NCBI GenBank assembly: GCA_900548405.1
Contig: UNSJ01000012.1
Coordinates: 1-47,116, forward strand
Reading direction: 5' to 3'
From: Candidatus Gastranaerophilales bacterium
Lineage (GTDB): Bacteria; Cyanobacteriota; Vampirovibrionia; Gastranaerophilales; Gastranaerophilaceae
DNA: 47,116 bases
Shown: positions 17,516 to 26,474 of the stretch, piece by piece
Numbering within the stretch: the stretch's first letter is position 1
Layout: each line of letters begins with the position of its first letter
Notes under the pieces: model-generated
Seen by the model: only the letters and a program-made list of their open reading frames with translations
What the model was told of the DNA's origin: nothing
Database searches by the model: none
Program-made: the position numbers and the translations under genes

Positions 17516-18667
17516 ATGAATAAAAAAGCAATTTACAATTTTTTGAAAAAACTTAATACAACTAAAACATACAAAGGGCTTGCCGATTTTGTAATAGAAA
17601 ATCTGACAAAACTTACTAAAGCCCAAGCATGCTGGATTGGTCTTATTAATTATACAACAATGATAGTTGAAGTAAAAAAGATATATAAAACAGAAGGTTT
17701 TAACAAGAATAAACAGTTAATAGGCGAGGTTAAAAAAATCAGGCAGACTGTTTTTGACTTTTATAACAATTTTGAGATTGAAGATATTGTAGAGCATATT
17801 GCAACTTTATCAAAGGAAAATAAAATTATTTTACCGATTATATACAGAAAAAATGTTTTGGGTTATGTAGGTTTGATAAGTGATGATGTTAACTTCAACA
17901 AAAAAAATATTGAAGCTGTAAGTATACTTGTACAAAATATAGCTTCAAAACTGGAAATTATATCTCTTTATGAAGAAAGAGCAATTAATAAACGAGAAAG
18001 ACTTGAGTTTTTGGCAAGTATTTCTCACGAATTTAAAACACCGCTAAACTCAATAATAGGTTTTTCAGATATATTAGCAATAAAATGTGAAAATAAAGAT
18101 AATTTAAAATATATAGATAACATTTCCAAGAGCTCACGGTTTTTAATGGACTTAATCCAAATAACTCTGGATTTTGCAAGAAACGGAGCTAAACCGATTG
18201 AACTTATTTGTCAGGAATTCAGGTCTAAAGAAGTAATATCAGATATAATTTGGGGTTTTGAAGAAATTAGAAAAGAAAAAAATATTAATATAAACTATAC
18301 TCTTTCGGATGTAATTATCAATGCTGATATAACAAGGTTTCAACAGCTTATTTACAATCTTATTTCAAACGCAATAAAATTCAGCAAAGATAACAGCGAA
18401 ATAGTGATAGTGACTTATGTAAACAATAAACATGAATTCGTTTTTGAGATAAAAGATTCTGGAGATGGAATAAGCAAAAAAGACATTGGCAAAATATTTA
18501 ATTTCTTTACTCAAGTAAACAGAAATCAGCTAAAACGACAGCAAGGCTCAGGTGTCGGGCTTGCAGTATGCAAAAAAATAGCCAGAGCACACGGCGGAGA
18601 TATTATTGTAAAATCAAGGCTTCATTATGGAAGCACCTTTTGGGTTGTACTTCCGCAAAACAAATAA
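17516..18667 (+). CDS. Soluble sensor histidine kinase (GAF-HisKA-HATPase)
   Basis: Cytoplasmic two-component sensor of 383 aa with no membrane segment. An N-terminal GAF-like domain (about 12-150) probably binds a small ligand. The dimerisation/phosphoacceptor domain has SISHEFKTPLNSIIGFSD, with His171 as the phosphorylated residue. The ATPase domain has the N box (IYNLISNAIKFSKD), the G1 box DSGDGIS and the G2 box GSGVGLAVCKK. No receiver domain is attached and no response regulator is in the window, so it is an orphan kinase. The ATG at 17516 follows a TATAAT by 6 nt without a Shine-Dalgarno, implying leaderless expression opposite gmk. The signal sensed is unknown. Confidence 0.92.
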   Translation: MNKKAIYNFLKKLNTTKTYKGLADFVIENLTKLTKAQACWIGLINYTTMIVEVKKIYKTEGFNKNKQLIGEVKKIRQTVFDFYNNFEIEDIVEHIATLSKENKIILPIIYRKNVLGYVGLISDDVNFNKKNIEAVSILVQNIASKLEIISLYEERAINKRERLEFLASISHEFKTPLNSIIGFSDILAIKCENKDNLKYIDNISKSSRFLMDLIQITLDFARNGAKPIELICQEFRSKEVISDIIWGFEEIRKEKNININYTLSDVIINADITRFQQLIYNLISNAIKFSKDNSEIVIVTYVNNKHEFVFEIKDSGDGISKKDIGKIFNFFTQVNRNQLKRQQGSGVGLAVCKKIARAHGGDIIVKSRLHYGSTFWVVLPQNK

Positions 18668-18669
18668 AA

Positions 18670-18698
18670 AAAACTCAAGTTAACATCTTGAGTTTTTT
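18670..18698. terminator. Bidirectional intrinsic terminator
   Basis: AACTCAAG (18672-18679) pairs with CTTGAGTT (18687-18694) over a 7-nt loop. An A run precedes it and a T run follows, so it can end the kinase gene (plus) and the MFS gene (minus). Confidence 0.85.
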
Positions 18699-18712
18699 AT
18701 TAATTTATAAAC

Positions 18713-20119
18713 TTAAGCGGCTTTGCTATGTTTTTTAACTTTTTCATAAATCAAAAGTACTGTGCAAATTACAATACAAATCATTGTTGACACAAGCCAA
18801 AATGCTATTGCACCGTTCCAGCCGAATTTATCAACCATAAAACCTGTTCCGCCTGATGATAATGCTGCACCAACATATCCGAAAATACCGGTAAATCCTA
18901 TTGAAGCCGATGCAACTTTTTTAGAACTGCTTTCTACTGCGCAAAGTCCGCCGATTAACATTTGAGGACCAGCTGTAAACATACCTATCATTGCAGCAAA
19001 TACAAAGTCCATAAAGTTATTATCAGCAGGGTTCTGAGCAAATGCCAGCAAACTCATAATTAAACATATTAAAAATATGATATTGATTGGAGTTCTGTTT
19101 CCTTTATAAACTTTATCCGAAATTACCCCTGCAAGAATAGCACCAAATGCGCCGATTAAAGCAAGTGAGCTCAATTTTGAACTTGCAAGAGTCAGTGAAT
19201 TACCCTTTACTTCAACTAAATATTTTACAAGCCAGTCTTCTGTTCCGAAACGTATAATATATACGAATATATATGCTATTGCAAGCATCCATATTACAGG
19301 ATTGAAAATAATATGTTCTTTAAAAATTTGGAAGTATGAACGGTTATCTTTTTCTTCTTCCGTTTCACTGTTACAAGCAACAGGTTCTTCTCTGTATTTT
19401 TCAACGTCAGGAAGACCTAACGACTGAGGTTTATCTCTCAATCTGTCATAAAGCCATAAACCTGTGATAATACATATTACTGCAGGGATATAAAAAGCTG
19501 CTTTCCAACCAAACTTATCAATAGCAAATCCTGATACCATTACAGCGGCAAACACGCCTATTTGGTGGGAAGTTGACCATAATGACCATTTTGTACCGCG
19601 TTCTGAGTTAGAAAACCAATAAGATAAACTTTTTGCAACAGGAGGAAAACCGCAAGATTGGAACCAGCCGTTTGCACCCCAGAAAAATGCCATTACCCAC
19701 AACAAAACAGTTGCAGAAGGCAATCCGAAAAAGCTTACATGTCCCGGTGTAATAAATACTGCACTAAGAACGAAACATAAGTTGCATATAGCCGATAAAA
19801 TCAAAGCAGTAGGCAAAAATGTTCTTACATTAGCTTTATCCGCTATCACGCCGTTTACAAATTTACCAATACCGTAAGTTACATATAAAGTAGAACCCAA
19901 AAGCCCCAATTCCGTATTTGATAAATTTAATGCCTTACCCATTGACGGAAGCGCTACTGCAATATTTTTTCTGCATATATGAAAAACTACATATGCAATA
20001 AAACTTGAGTAAAATATTCTCCATCTGTAATGAGTGTATGTCTTTTTTACTTCTTCCTGATTCATTGTAACCGGTTTTGCCGGCGGTTCTTTAAAGAACT
20101 CAATAAACGCATTCGCCAT
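18713..20119 (-). CDS. MFS organophosphate:phosphate antiporter (GlpT/UhpT family)
   Basis: Inner-membrane carrier of 468 aa with about twelve hydrophobic helices, of the family that exchanges glycerol-3-phosphate or hexose-phosphates for inorganic phosphate. Supporting motifs are an Arg in TM1 (HICRKNIAVALP, the family's phosphate-binding Arg position), YGIGKFVNGVIADK in the loop after TM2, and WGANGWFQSCGFPPVAKSL in TM4. A second candidate binding Arg lies at IRFGTEDW in TM7. The extra hydrophilic loop between the two halves (about 225-260) is normal for these carriers. Substrate could be glycerol-3-phosphate, glucose-6-phosphate or phosphoglycerate; UhpC-like sensing is also possible. It starts 2 bp after the upstream exonuclease gene, with its Shine-Dalgarno (CAGGAAA) inside that gene's end. 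Confidence 0.9.
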   Translation of the reverse strand: MANAFIEFFKEPPAKPVTMNQEEVKKTYTHYRWRIFYSSFIAYVVFHICRKNIAVALPSMGKALNLSNTELGLLGSTLYVTYGIGKFVNGVIADKANVRTFLPTALILSAICNLCFVLSAVFITPGHVSFFGLPSATVLLWVMAFFWGANGWFQSCGFPPVAKSLSYWFSNSERGTKWSLWSTSHQIGVFAAVMVSGFAIDKFGWKAAFYIPAVICIITGLWLYDRLRDKPQSLGLPDVEKYREEPVACNSETEEEKDNRSYFQIFKEHIIFNPVIWMLAIAYIFVYIIRFGTEDWLVKYLVEVKGNSLTLASSKLSSLALIGAFGAILAGVISDKVYKGNRTPINIIFLICLIMSLLAFAQNPADNNFMDFVFAAMIGMFTAGPQMLIGGLCAVESSSKKVASASIGFTGIFGYVGAALSSGGTGFMVDKFGWNGAIAFWLVSTMICIVICTVLLIYEKVKKHSKAA

Positions 20120-20121
20120 AT

Positions 20122-21039
20122 TTATTTTCCTGCCTTAATTATCTGAATATTACGTGTCTCTGTAATTTCTTGACGGGCATCTTTTATTAACTCTCTTTTT
20201 TCTTCATCTAATCTGCACCCGCACACCAATCTGTCTACAAATCCTGTGTTTAATTTTACGGCTTTGTCAAAAGCACCAACTTCTTCAAGTACATCTTTAA
20301 TTTGGTGCAAGTCATAACCGAAAGATTGTTTTGAGTTATAAACCAACGTTTCCCCCGTTTGTGAAATAATAGGTTCTCCGCCTTGTTCAAAATATAATTT
20401 AAATACTGATTTCAAATCCTGCAATTCGGATTGCAGAGTTGAAACTGTCTGTTGAATTCTTAAAAATCTTTCAAATAAATATTCAACATTATCAAGCTGT
20501 TTCATTTCCCAATCATATTTTTGAAGATACAATTTCTTCAATTTAGGATAAGCAAGCGCTAAGCCCATAGTATCAGCCATTGCGCGGTGGTGATTATTTA
20601 ACTCTACATTAAATTTGTTTGTCAAAGCTTCAAGCCCGTGAGAAAACAAATCAGGATAAACTTCTTTAAACATCTGCTGGGAATCAATTCTTGCATTAGT
20701 GAGCTCTTTTCCAGCAGTACGAAGACTGGCTTCGTTTAAAAAGGTATAATCAAAGATACAGTTATGAGCTACAATCGGGTAATCACCTATAAACTCAAGA
20801 ATTTTGGGCATTGCTTCTTCTTCTGTCGGGGCATCGGCAACCATTTCCTGAGTAATTCCGTGAATTGCCATGCTGGATTTTCTGATATGCTGCTGAGGAT
20901 TAATTAAAGTCTGGTATTCATCCTTAATCTTACCGTTTTCTAACCTTACTGCAGCGAATTCAACCATTTTCTCTTTGGTATAATCCAAACCGGTTGTTTC
21001 TGTGTCCAAAACAATTTCTATTATCTTTTTTCTTCCCAT
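20122..21039 (-). CDS. DEDDh 3'-5' exonuclease (DnaQ/PolC epsilon-like)
   Basis: The exonuclease domain fills the first 175 residues. Exo I is VLDTETTGL (Asp and Glu metal ligands), Exo II is VAHNCIFDYTFL (Asp), and Exo III is HHRAMADT (His general base and Asp). This set is typical of the proofreading epsilon subunit and of stand-alone relatives. Residues about 180-305 form a helical C-terminal extension without a UvrC or polymerase domain, so this is neither a DinG nor a PolC fusion. Function may be proofreading, repair or RNA trimming. It is the first gene of a two-gene unit with the MFS carrier, which may be coincidental, and is divergent from trxA. Confidence 0.88.
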   Translation of the reverse strand: MGRKKIIEIVLDTETTGLDYTKEKMVEFAAVRLENGKIKDEYQTLINPQQHIRKSSMAIHGITQEMVADAPTEEEAMPKILEFIGDYPIVAHNCIFDYTFLNEASLRTAGKELTNARIDSQQMFKEVYPDLFSHGLEALTNKFNVELNNHHRAMADTMGLALAYPKLKKLYLQKYDWEMKQLDNVEYLFERFLRIQQTVSTLQSELQDLKSVFKLYFEQGGEPIISQTGETLVYNSKQSFGYDLHQIKDVLEEVGAFDKAVKLNTGFVDRLVCGCRLDEEKRELIKDARQEITETRNIQIIKAGK

Positions 21040-21090
21040 TTTCTTATCCTATAGAGTTCTATTAAGATAATAGCACAAAAAAATTTTCTG

Positions 21091-21099
21091 TGTTAGAAT
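21091..21099 (+). promoter_or_regulatory. Probable extended -10 promoter of trxA
   Basis: TGTTAGAAT has the TG-N extension before TAGAAT (21094-21099). No good -35 is found 16-18 bp upstream. The leader would be about 28 nt and contains a strong AAGGAGAT ribosome binding site. Confidence 0.5.
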
Positions 21100-21133
21100 A
21101 AATCCGTTAAATAAAAAATTAAGGAGATATGTA

Positions 21134-21457
21134 ATGTCAAATGCAGTTGATATCAATGATGAATCTTTTGAACAGGAAGTAATAAACTCTGAGCAGCCTG
21201 TTGTTGTTGACTTTTGGGCACCCTGGTGCGGACCTTGCAGAAAGCTTGGACCTATTTTGGATGAAGTTGCTTCTGAATTCAGCGGGAAGGTTAAATTTGT
21301 AAAAGTTAATACTGATGAAAACTTAAAAACTGCTCAAGATTATTCTATCAGCGGTCTTCCAAGCCTTCTGGTATTCAAAAACGGAAAAGCTCTTGAAAGA
21401 CTTGTAGGTTTAATGCCAAAATCTACAATCATTTCAAACATTGAAAAACACTTATAA
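21134..21457 (+). CDS. trxA: Thioredoxin
   Basis: Cytoplasmic disulfide reductase of 107 aa, the standard length. The active site is FWAPWCGPCRKLGPIL, with the WCGPC redox pair at about residues 32-36. The cis-proline loop (SGLPSLLVFK) and the following strand with the conserved Gly are present. There is no signal peptide. It is preceded by AAGGAGAT 5 nt before the ATG and followed by its own terminator, so it is a single-gene unit, probably well expressed. The reductant (thioredoxin reductase) is not in this window. Confidence 0.96.
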   Translation: MSNAVDINDESFEQEVINSEQPVVVDFWAPWCGPCRKLGPILDEVASEFSGKVKFVKVNTDENLKTAQDYSISGLPSLLVFKNGKALERLVGLMPKSTIISNIEKHL

Positions 21458-21487
21458 TAAAGACTATTACAAATATTACATTATATT

Positions 21488-21521
21488 AAGCCTTGTAAAA
21501 TCATTGATTTGCAAGGCTTTT
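21488..21521 (+). terminator. Intrinsic terminator after trxA
   Basis: AAGCCTTG (21488-21495) pairs with CAAGGCTT (21512-21519). The inner bases AAATCA and TGATTT can extend the stem. T residues follow. Confidence 0.85.
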
Positions 21522-21529
21522 AAGCTGTT

Positions 21530-21558
21530 TTGGCATATTTCATACCCGATATTATTAA
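21530..21558 (+). promoter_or_regulatory. Promoter of the giant gene
   Basis: TTGGCA (21530-21535, five of six) and TATTAA (21553-21558, four of six) are 17 bp apart, just past the trxA terminator. The predicted start near 21565 leaves a leader of about 47 nt. Confidence 0.6.
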
Positions 21559-21611
21559 AGTTTTACTTCTAAAAAGCCGATAACCTACGTAAAGGAAAAG
21601 GAGTAAATGCT

Positions 21612-24600
21612 TTGTATACAATAGACGGCGTTACAAATAAATATAAAGTATTTCAAGAGTACTACTTTGAAAAAAACAAAGTAGAACTTACTTACTCTCA
21701 AGCGCTGTCTTATTACAGCCAATTGTCTAAAGATGAATTAGAAGAATTTGCAAAGTACTATCAAGACGAAACAGGCTATGAAATCATTACTGCAAACGGA
21801 ACATCTTACGGTGAAGATGCTCAGTACACCGATACAGGTTTAAAAAAGAAAGTTAAAAAGAAAATAAAAACTAAAGACGGTTCATTCGGCGGTTATGAAA
21901 ACAGAGAATATACTGTTTATTCAACTAATGCCAATAAAGCAAATATCATGATGAAATACAGCATGGAAGCTTATGCTAAAAAATCAGGTCAAATTTTAGA
22001 TCCCGTTTGGTCACAATATTCTGCTGAAGAAATTATAGCAATGGAAGATACAGGTGTTAATATCCCTAAAGACATTCTTGAACTTGCTCATGCTATTCAG
22101 GAAAATACTTCTGCTAACTATGACAACACAGGAGAACAAACTGATAACCCCGATGAAACTTCTGAAAAAATGCCTTTTCTTGAAGCAGTTAAAGTTGCAC
22201 AAAAAAAGATTGAAGCCTGCGAAGAAAATGACAACAAAATCGAAGATCAAATTAATGATCTTATGCCTGAAAAAGACAAACAAGAAAGAACTATTAAAGA
22301 AAGATTAAAAGAACAAGAAGATGCTTTTGACAGATTCAAAAAAATAATGAAAGACTGGACTAATCTTCAAGACAAAGTTAACAAAGGTGAAGCTCTTACT
22401 ACAAGCGAAAGCAAAAGATACCTTGAATTAAGAGAAATGTTTGAAAATGAAGATTTTAAAGCAAAATCTAAAAACAGCGAATATGCATTTGATGAAAATG
22501 AAATTGCAAAATCATTAAATATGATTAATATTTTAGCTGCAAAAGGTGAAATCTTAGGTGATGAAACCGAAGCAATGGGCGAACTTCTTGCAGATTACAC
22601 TTCTAAAAACAATTTCAAAACAACACGCAAAGAAGTAAGACAAACATTAGGCTTCTTTGCAACTTTCATTGCAATGGTTAAAGGTAAAAAATTAGCAACT
22701 TTAGCTACTGAAGTCGGTGAAGAAACAAAAGAATTCTCAACTGATTCAATCGACTCTGCAAACGAAATCGCATCTATCCTTGATATTGAAGACAGAATTA
22801 TTGATCCTAGAAGCAATAATAAAGAAAATATGGATTCAACAGAAGAAGATGCACAACAAGTTGCAGGCGCAGAACAGGAAAATGCTGCGGAAAACACAAA
22901 TGAACAAGCAGTAGATACAGAAATAACAGAAGAAGTAACTAACACTACCGCTGAAACTTCTGAAACTTCCGAAAGTGCAGAAGCTCCAGCTAACGCTGTT
23001 GATGCTAATGCAGAAGATAAAGCTGCAGATGTTAACAATACTGTTGATACTAATGAAACTACCGATTCTAAAACACAAACAGATAACAAAGGTGCTAAAG
23101 GCAAAGATAACGAAGAAGAAAAATTCGTTGTAAACAATGAAAATGTTTTGGAATTGACAGGTCAAGCTGCTGATATCAAAGGCGAATTGCTTGCAGAAAT
23201 TAAAGAAGCTTTAAAATCAATTAAAGTAGCAAAAAGCGACAAAAAATTTGCAATGATTGCAGAGAAAAAAGTTGCATTCATCTTAAAGAAATACCAAAAA
23301 GATGAAGAAAAACGCCAAAATGAAGTTAAACAACTTGAAGAAAGCAACAACGAATCCAAAAAAGAATTAGAAAGATTAACTGGCAAATCATCTGAAGAAA
23401 TCGACAAAGATATTAACGGTAATACAAAAGATTCTGAATTAACAGGAAAAGACAGCCCTGCTGATGATGACACTAAAGACGATGTTGAAAAACACAGAAA
23501 CAAAATTATCAGCAACAACAAAGAAATTACTGATATTCAATCTGCATCAGAAAATGCAAAAGAAGAATTTGCACAAAAAACAGCTAAAGAAAAAGATACT
23601 ATTAATAAACAAGTTCCTGTTGAAAGTATTGCTAATGAACGTCACACTACATTCTTAGAAAAAGACTTACCTGAAAAGACACAACAGTTAAGCTTTACAA
23701 AAGCTGCAGGTATTACTCTCACAAAAATCGGTAAAATCTTAATCGCAAGAGGTATTAAGACATTAACAGTTTGCATCTACTCAAGAAAAGCTATTGAAGA
23801 TATCAGAGAAGGCTCAAAAAGCGTTCTTATCGGTACAGGAGCAAGAGCAGCAGCAGGCGGAAAAATGATTCCTAAATTAGCAAAAGCAACTTCTAAAAAA
23901 GCAGCTAAAGATTCATCAGAAGCTTTAGAAAAGCTTAATGCTGTTGATCAAAAAATTATATCCGTTACAGAAGAAGAAGGTGCTGATAATTCTACTGGTG
24001 AAGAAAATCAAGAGCAAGCAGACAAAACAGAAAATACAGAAAATTCTGCTGAAACAACTGCACCTGCCGAAAATCCTGAAACAACCCAAACTGCTTCTCA
24101 AACTGAAACTCCTGTTCAAGAAGCCCCTGCTGAAGCTGCTTCTGAATCTACAAGTGTAGAAAATGTTCAAGAAGAACTAAAAAATACAGAAGTTGAACAA
24201 AATGACAAAAATACAAATGTAACTAGCAACAATGTTACAGAAACAGATAATAAAAATGATGAAGAAAATACACAAGAAGCAATTAATAATGTTTCTTCAA
24301 CTTCAAATACTTCTTCATCTGAAAAGAAAGAAGAAATAACAACAGATAAAGCTCAAGATAATGTTGATGATACTAAAGCAAGTGCGAAAGATGATAACAA
24401 AGATACTTTAGAAACTAAAAAAGACACAGAAAAAACAACTAAAGAGCTTGAAAAAGAAACTAAAAATCTTACAAAATTAATGAAAAAAGATGAAAAAGAT
24501 ATCATCAAAATGACTAAAGAATCAATTGAAGCTGCAAAAAAACAAGAAGAAATTTTGACAGAGTATGAAGCTTTAGTTGCAGAAAATGAAAAATTAATTG

Positions 24601-26444
24601 AAGAAGACGAAAATAACAAACAAAATCAATCTCCTGCTCAAGCTGCACCTCAACAACAAGCAGACGGTGGAGAAGAAGGCAGTATGCCTGCTGTTGCTGC
24701 GTTCTCAGTAATGGATAGCAAACAAAACAATTCAGGCAACTCTGATAAAATCAATTCCAATGATGCAAGAATTAATGAATTGGGCATAGAGTTCACAACT
24801 CGCGGCAAAGTAATTGACAGAAACAAAACTAAAATTACAAAACTTCAAAAAACAACTAAAAAACGCCAAAAAAAATACACTAAAAAAACAAAAGTTATCG
24901 AACAAAAAAATAAAGAAGCTGAAAAGAAAGAAATTGAAAAACAGAAAAAACTTGCAAAACAGCTTGGTATTGTAGGCGTTGCAGAAAACGTATTCCAAGT
25001 AACATTATCAACAGGTCAGATTATGTGCATGGTTGTAGCTCCGCCTTGGATTCCTGCTGCCGGTGCAGTTATGGTAACAATTGGTGAATACGGTGTTTTA
25101 TCATGCGGTCTTACAAAAGGTGTTATTAATATTGCAAACGGAAATCTTACTGCCGGCTTAATGTCTATCGGTCAATCTGCACTATCTGTTGTTACAGGCG
25201 GAACAAATATGCAGCAGGGCGCAGGCAGCGTTTTACAAGCAGTAAGCGCAGGTTTGAATGTTGTATCATCTTCTGCATCTCTTGTTAATAACGTAAGAGC
25301 AATCGAAGGTAAAGAAGCTAACGGAGTTTTCAGCAAAATTTCTACAATCGCAGGAGTTGCTTCATCATTAACAAGTTCTGCAGCATCACTTCAAGACTTA
25401 GGTAAAAACGGTGCATCTACATTCGGCAAATCAATGAAAATTGCAGGAGCAGTAGGTTCAGCTGCAACTTCAGCAAGCCAGCTTATGACAGAATTCGGCG
25501 GAGAAAGCAATCTTGCTAATATTCTCGGAATGGTTGGAGGTGCCGTAAGCACTGTTGCAGCTCTTGGTATGTTAGCTGATAAAAAATTCGGAAATGCATC
25601 TGAAAAGAACAAAGAAAACCAAGAAAAAACAGAAAATGATAACGAAACACAAGGTACTTCAGATAAAAAAGACAATAAACAAACTAACCCTGATGCAGAA
25701 CCTTCTAAAGCAAAAGCAGACAAACCGACCGAAAATTCTACTGAAGGAACTATAAGCAAAAAAAGCTCAGCAGATGATGTTTTAGCTGATAACGGCAACG
25801 GAATTGTTGAATCATACTCAGGTATGTCAAAAGAACAAATCGCTGCAGCTAAAGCTCAAATTGAAAGAAGAAATGCTGCAGCAGGAACTTCTGAAATCGT
25901 ATCAAGCGCATCTTTAGAAGATTTAGGGCTAACAGACAGCGGTACTAAATTAACAGGCGGCGTTCTTACTTCAACTTCAGGCAACGATGGCAGATTTAAA
26001 GAATCCGATAAAGCTCTTAACGGTCTTGTTTCATCTACATCAGGCACAATGCCATCAGCTGAATCAAACCCATCAGCAGATCCTATTAAACAAGCTATGA
26101 AAGGTGCTGATATGAATGCTGTAACTGAAAGCGCGAAAGTAAAAATGAACGAAACAGGCAGCAAAATCAAAGAACAACAACAGCAGCAAATTGATAAACA
26201 AATTAAAAAACAACAAAGAAAAGAAACTTTATCTCAAGTTGCAGATGCTGTTTCAGGTGCTTTAGGCGTTGGTCAATCAGTATTGAGCATGGGACAAAAC
26301 GGACAAGCAAATACTGCAACTAAAAAACCGGCTCCTGCAGGAAGATTAACAAAACGTGCAAAAGAAATTATGAAAAAGAATAATAGACGTATTGCAGCAC
26401 TGTCAGGCAAAGGTTATTCGTCACTTAACAAAAGATATGCATAA
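21612..26444 (+). CDS. Giant low-complexity protein (1,610 aa) of unknown function
   Basis: No family is recognised. Approximate layout: an N-terminal folded part (1-160); charged coiled coil (190-260); a Thr/Glu/Asn/Ala-rich acidic linker (406-510); coiled coil (520-600); a basic, partly hydrophobic segment ending in Gly/Ala-rich sequence (695-766); a second acidic Thr/Glu/Asn/Ser linker (783-940); coiled coils, the last very Lys-rich (940-1118); a long Gly/Ala/Ser-rich hydrophobic region (1118-1325), starting with two or three membrane-like stretches; a third linker; and a basic C-terminus. No signal peptide is visible. The start is awkward: a TTG at 21612 is 8 nt after AAGGAG, while an ATG at 21607 is out of frame and hits a stop after five codons. 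Coding is uniform with no frameshift signs inside. It resembles cell-surface or secreted scaffolds or tape-measure-like proteins only in general style. Confidence 0.8.
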   Translation: MYTIDGVTNKYKVFQEYYFEKNKVELTYSQALSYYSQLSKDELEEFAKYYQDETGYEIITANGTSYGEDAQYTDTGLKKKVKKKIKTKDGSFGGYENREYTVYSTNANKANIMMKYSMEAYAKKSGQILDPVWSQYSAEEIIAMEDTGVNIPKDILELAHAIQENTSANYDNTGEQTDNPDETSEKMPFLEAVKVAQKKIEACEENDNKIEDQINDLMPEKDKQERTIKERLKEQEDAFDRFKKIMKDWTNLQDKVNKGEALTTSESKRYLELREMFENEDFKAKSKNSEYAFDENEIAKSLNMINILAAKGEILGDETEAMGELLADYTSKNNFKTTRKEVRQTLGFFATFIAMVKGKKLATLATEVGEETKEFSTDSIDSANEIASILDIEDRIIDPRSNNKENMDSTEEDAQQVAGAEQENAAENTNEQAVDTEITEEVTNTTAETSETSESAEAPANAVDANAEDKAADVNNTVDTNETTDSKTQTDNKGAKGKDNEEEKFVVNNENVLELTGQAADIKGELLAEIKEALKSIKVAKSDKKFAMIAEKKVAFILKKYQKDEEKRQNEVKQLEESNNESKKELERLTGKSSEEIDKDINGNTKDSELTGKDSPADDDTKDDVEKHRNKIISNNKEITDIQSASENAKEEFAQKTAKEKDTINKQVPVESIANERHTTFLEKDLPEKTQQLSFTKAAGITLTKIGKILIARGIKTLTVCIYSRKAIEDIREGSKSVLIGTGARAAAGGKMIPKLAKATSKKAAKDSSEALEKLNAVDQKIISVTEEEGADNSTGEENQEQADKTENTENSAETTAPAENPETTQTASQTETPVQEAPAEAASESTSVENVQEELKNTEVEQNDKNTNVTSNNVTETDNKNDEENTQEAINNVSSTSNTSSSEKKEEITTDKAQDNVDDTKASAKDDNKDTLETKKDTEKTTKELEKETKNLTKLMKKDEKDIIKMTKESIEAAKKQEEILTEYEALVAENEKLIEEDENNKQNQSPAQAAPQQQADGGEEGSMPAVAAFSVMDSKQNNSGNSDKINSNDARINELGIEFTTRGKVIDRNKTKITKLQKTTKKRQKKYTKKTKVIEQKNKEAEKKEIEKQKKLAKQLGIVGVAENVFQVTLSTGQIMCMVVAPPWIPAAGAVMVTIGEYGVLSCGLTKGVINIANGNLTAGLMSIGQSALSVVTGGTNMQQGAGSVLQAVSAGLNVVSSSASLVNNVRAIEGKEANGVFSKISTIAGVASSLTSSAASLQDLGKNGASTFGKSMKIAGAVGSAATSASQLMTEFGGESNLANILGMVGGAVSTVAALGMLADKKFGNASEKNKENQEKTENDNETQGTSDKKDNKQTNPDAEPSKAKADKPTENSTEGTISKKSSADDVLADNGNGIVESYSGMSKEQIAAAKAQIERRNAAAGTSEIVSSASLEDLGLTDSGTKLTGGVLTSTSGNDGRFKESDKALNGLVSSTSGTMPSAESNPSADPIKQAMKGADMNAVTESAKVKMNETGSKIKEQQQQQIDKQIKKQQRKETLSQVADAVSGALGVGQSVLSMGQNGQANTATKKPAPAGRLTKRAKEIMKKNNRRIAALSGKGYSSLNKRYA

Positions 26445-26470
26445 AAAAGCGGCTTTAATCAGCCGCTTTT
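26445..26470. terminator. Bidirectional intrinsic terminator
   Basis: AAAAGCGGCT (26445-26454) pairs perfectly with AGCCGCTTTT (26461-26470) across a 6-nt loop. It lies between the convergent ends of the giant gene and the GH13-like gene. Confidence 0.93.
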
Positions 26471-26474
26471 AAAT

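Noticed and set aside
22595..23137. 180-codon open frame on the minus strand inside the giant gene, rich in Ser/Val/Leu
   Set aside because: It is the antisense of an acidic low-complexity stretch, has no ribosome binding site, and its composition is explained by the sense codons.
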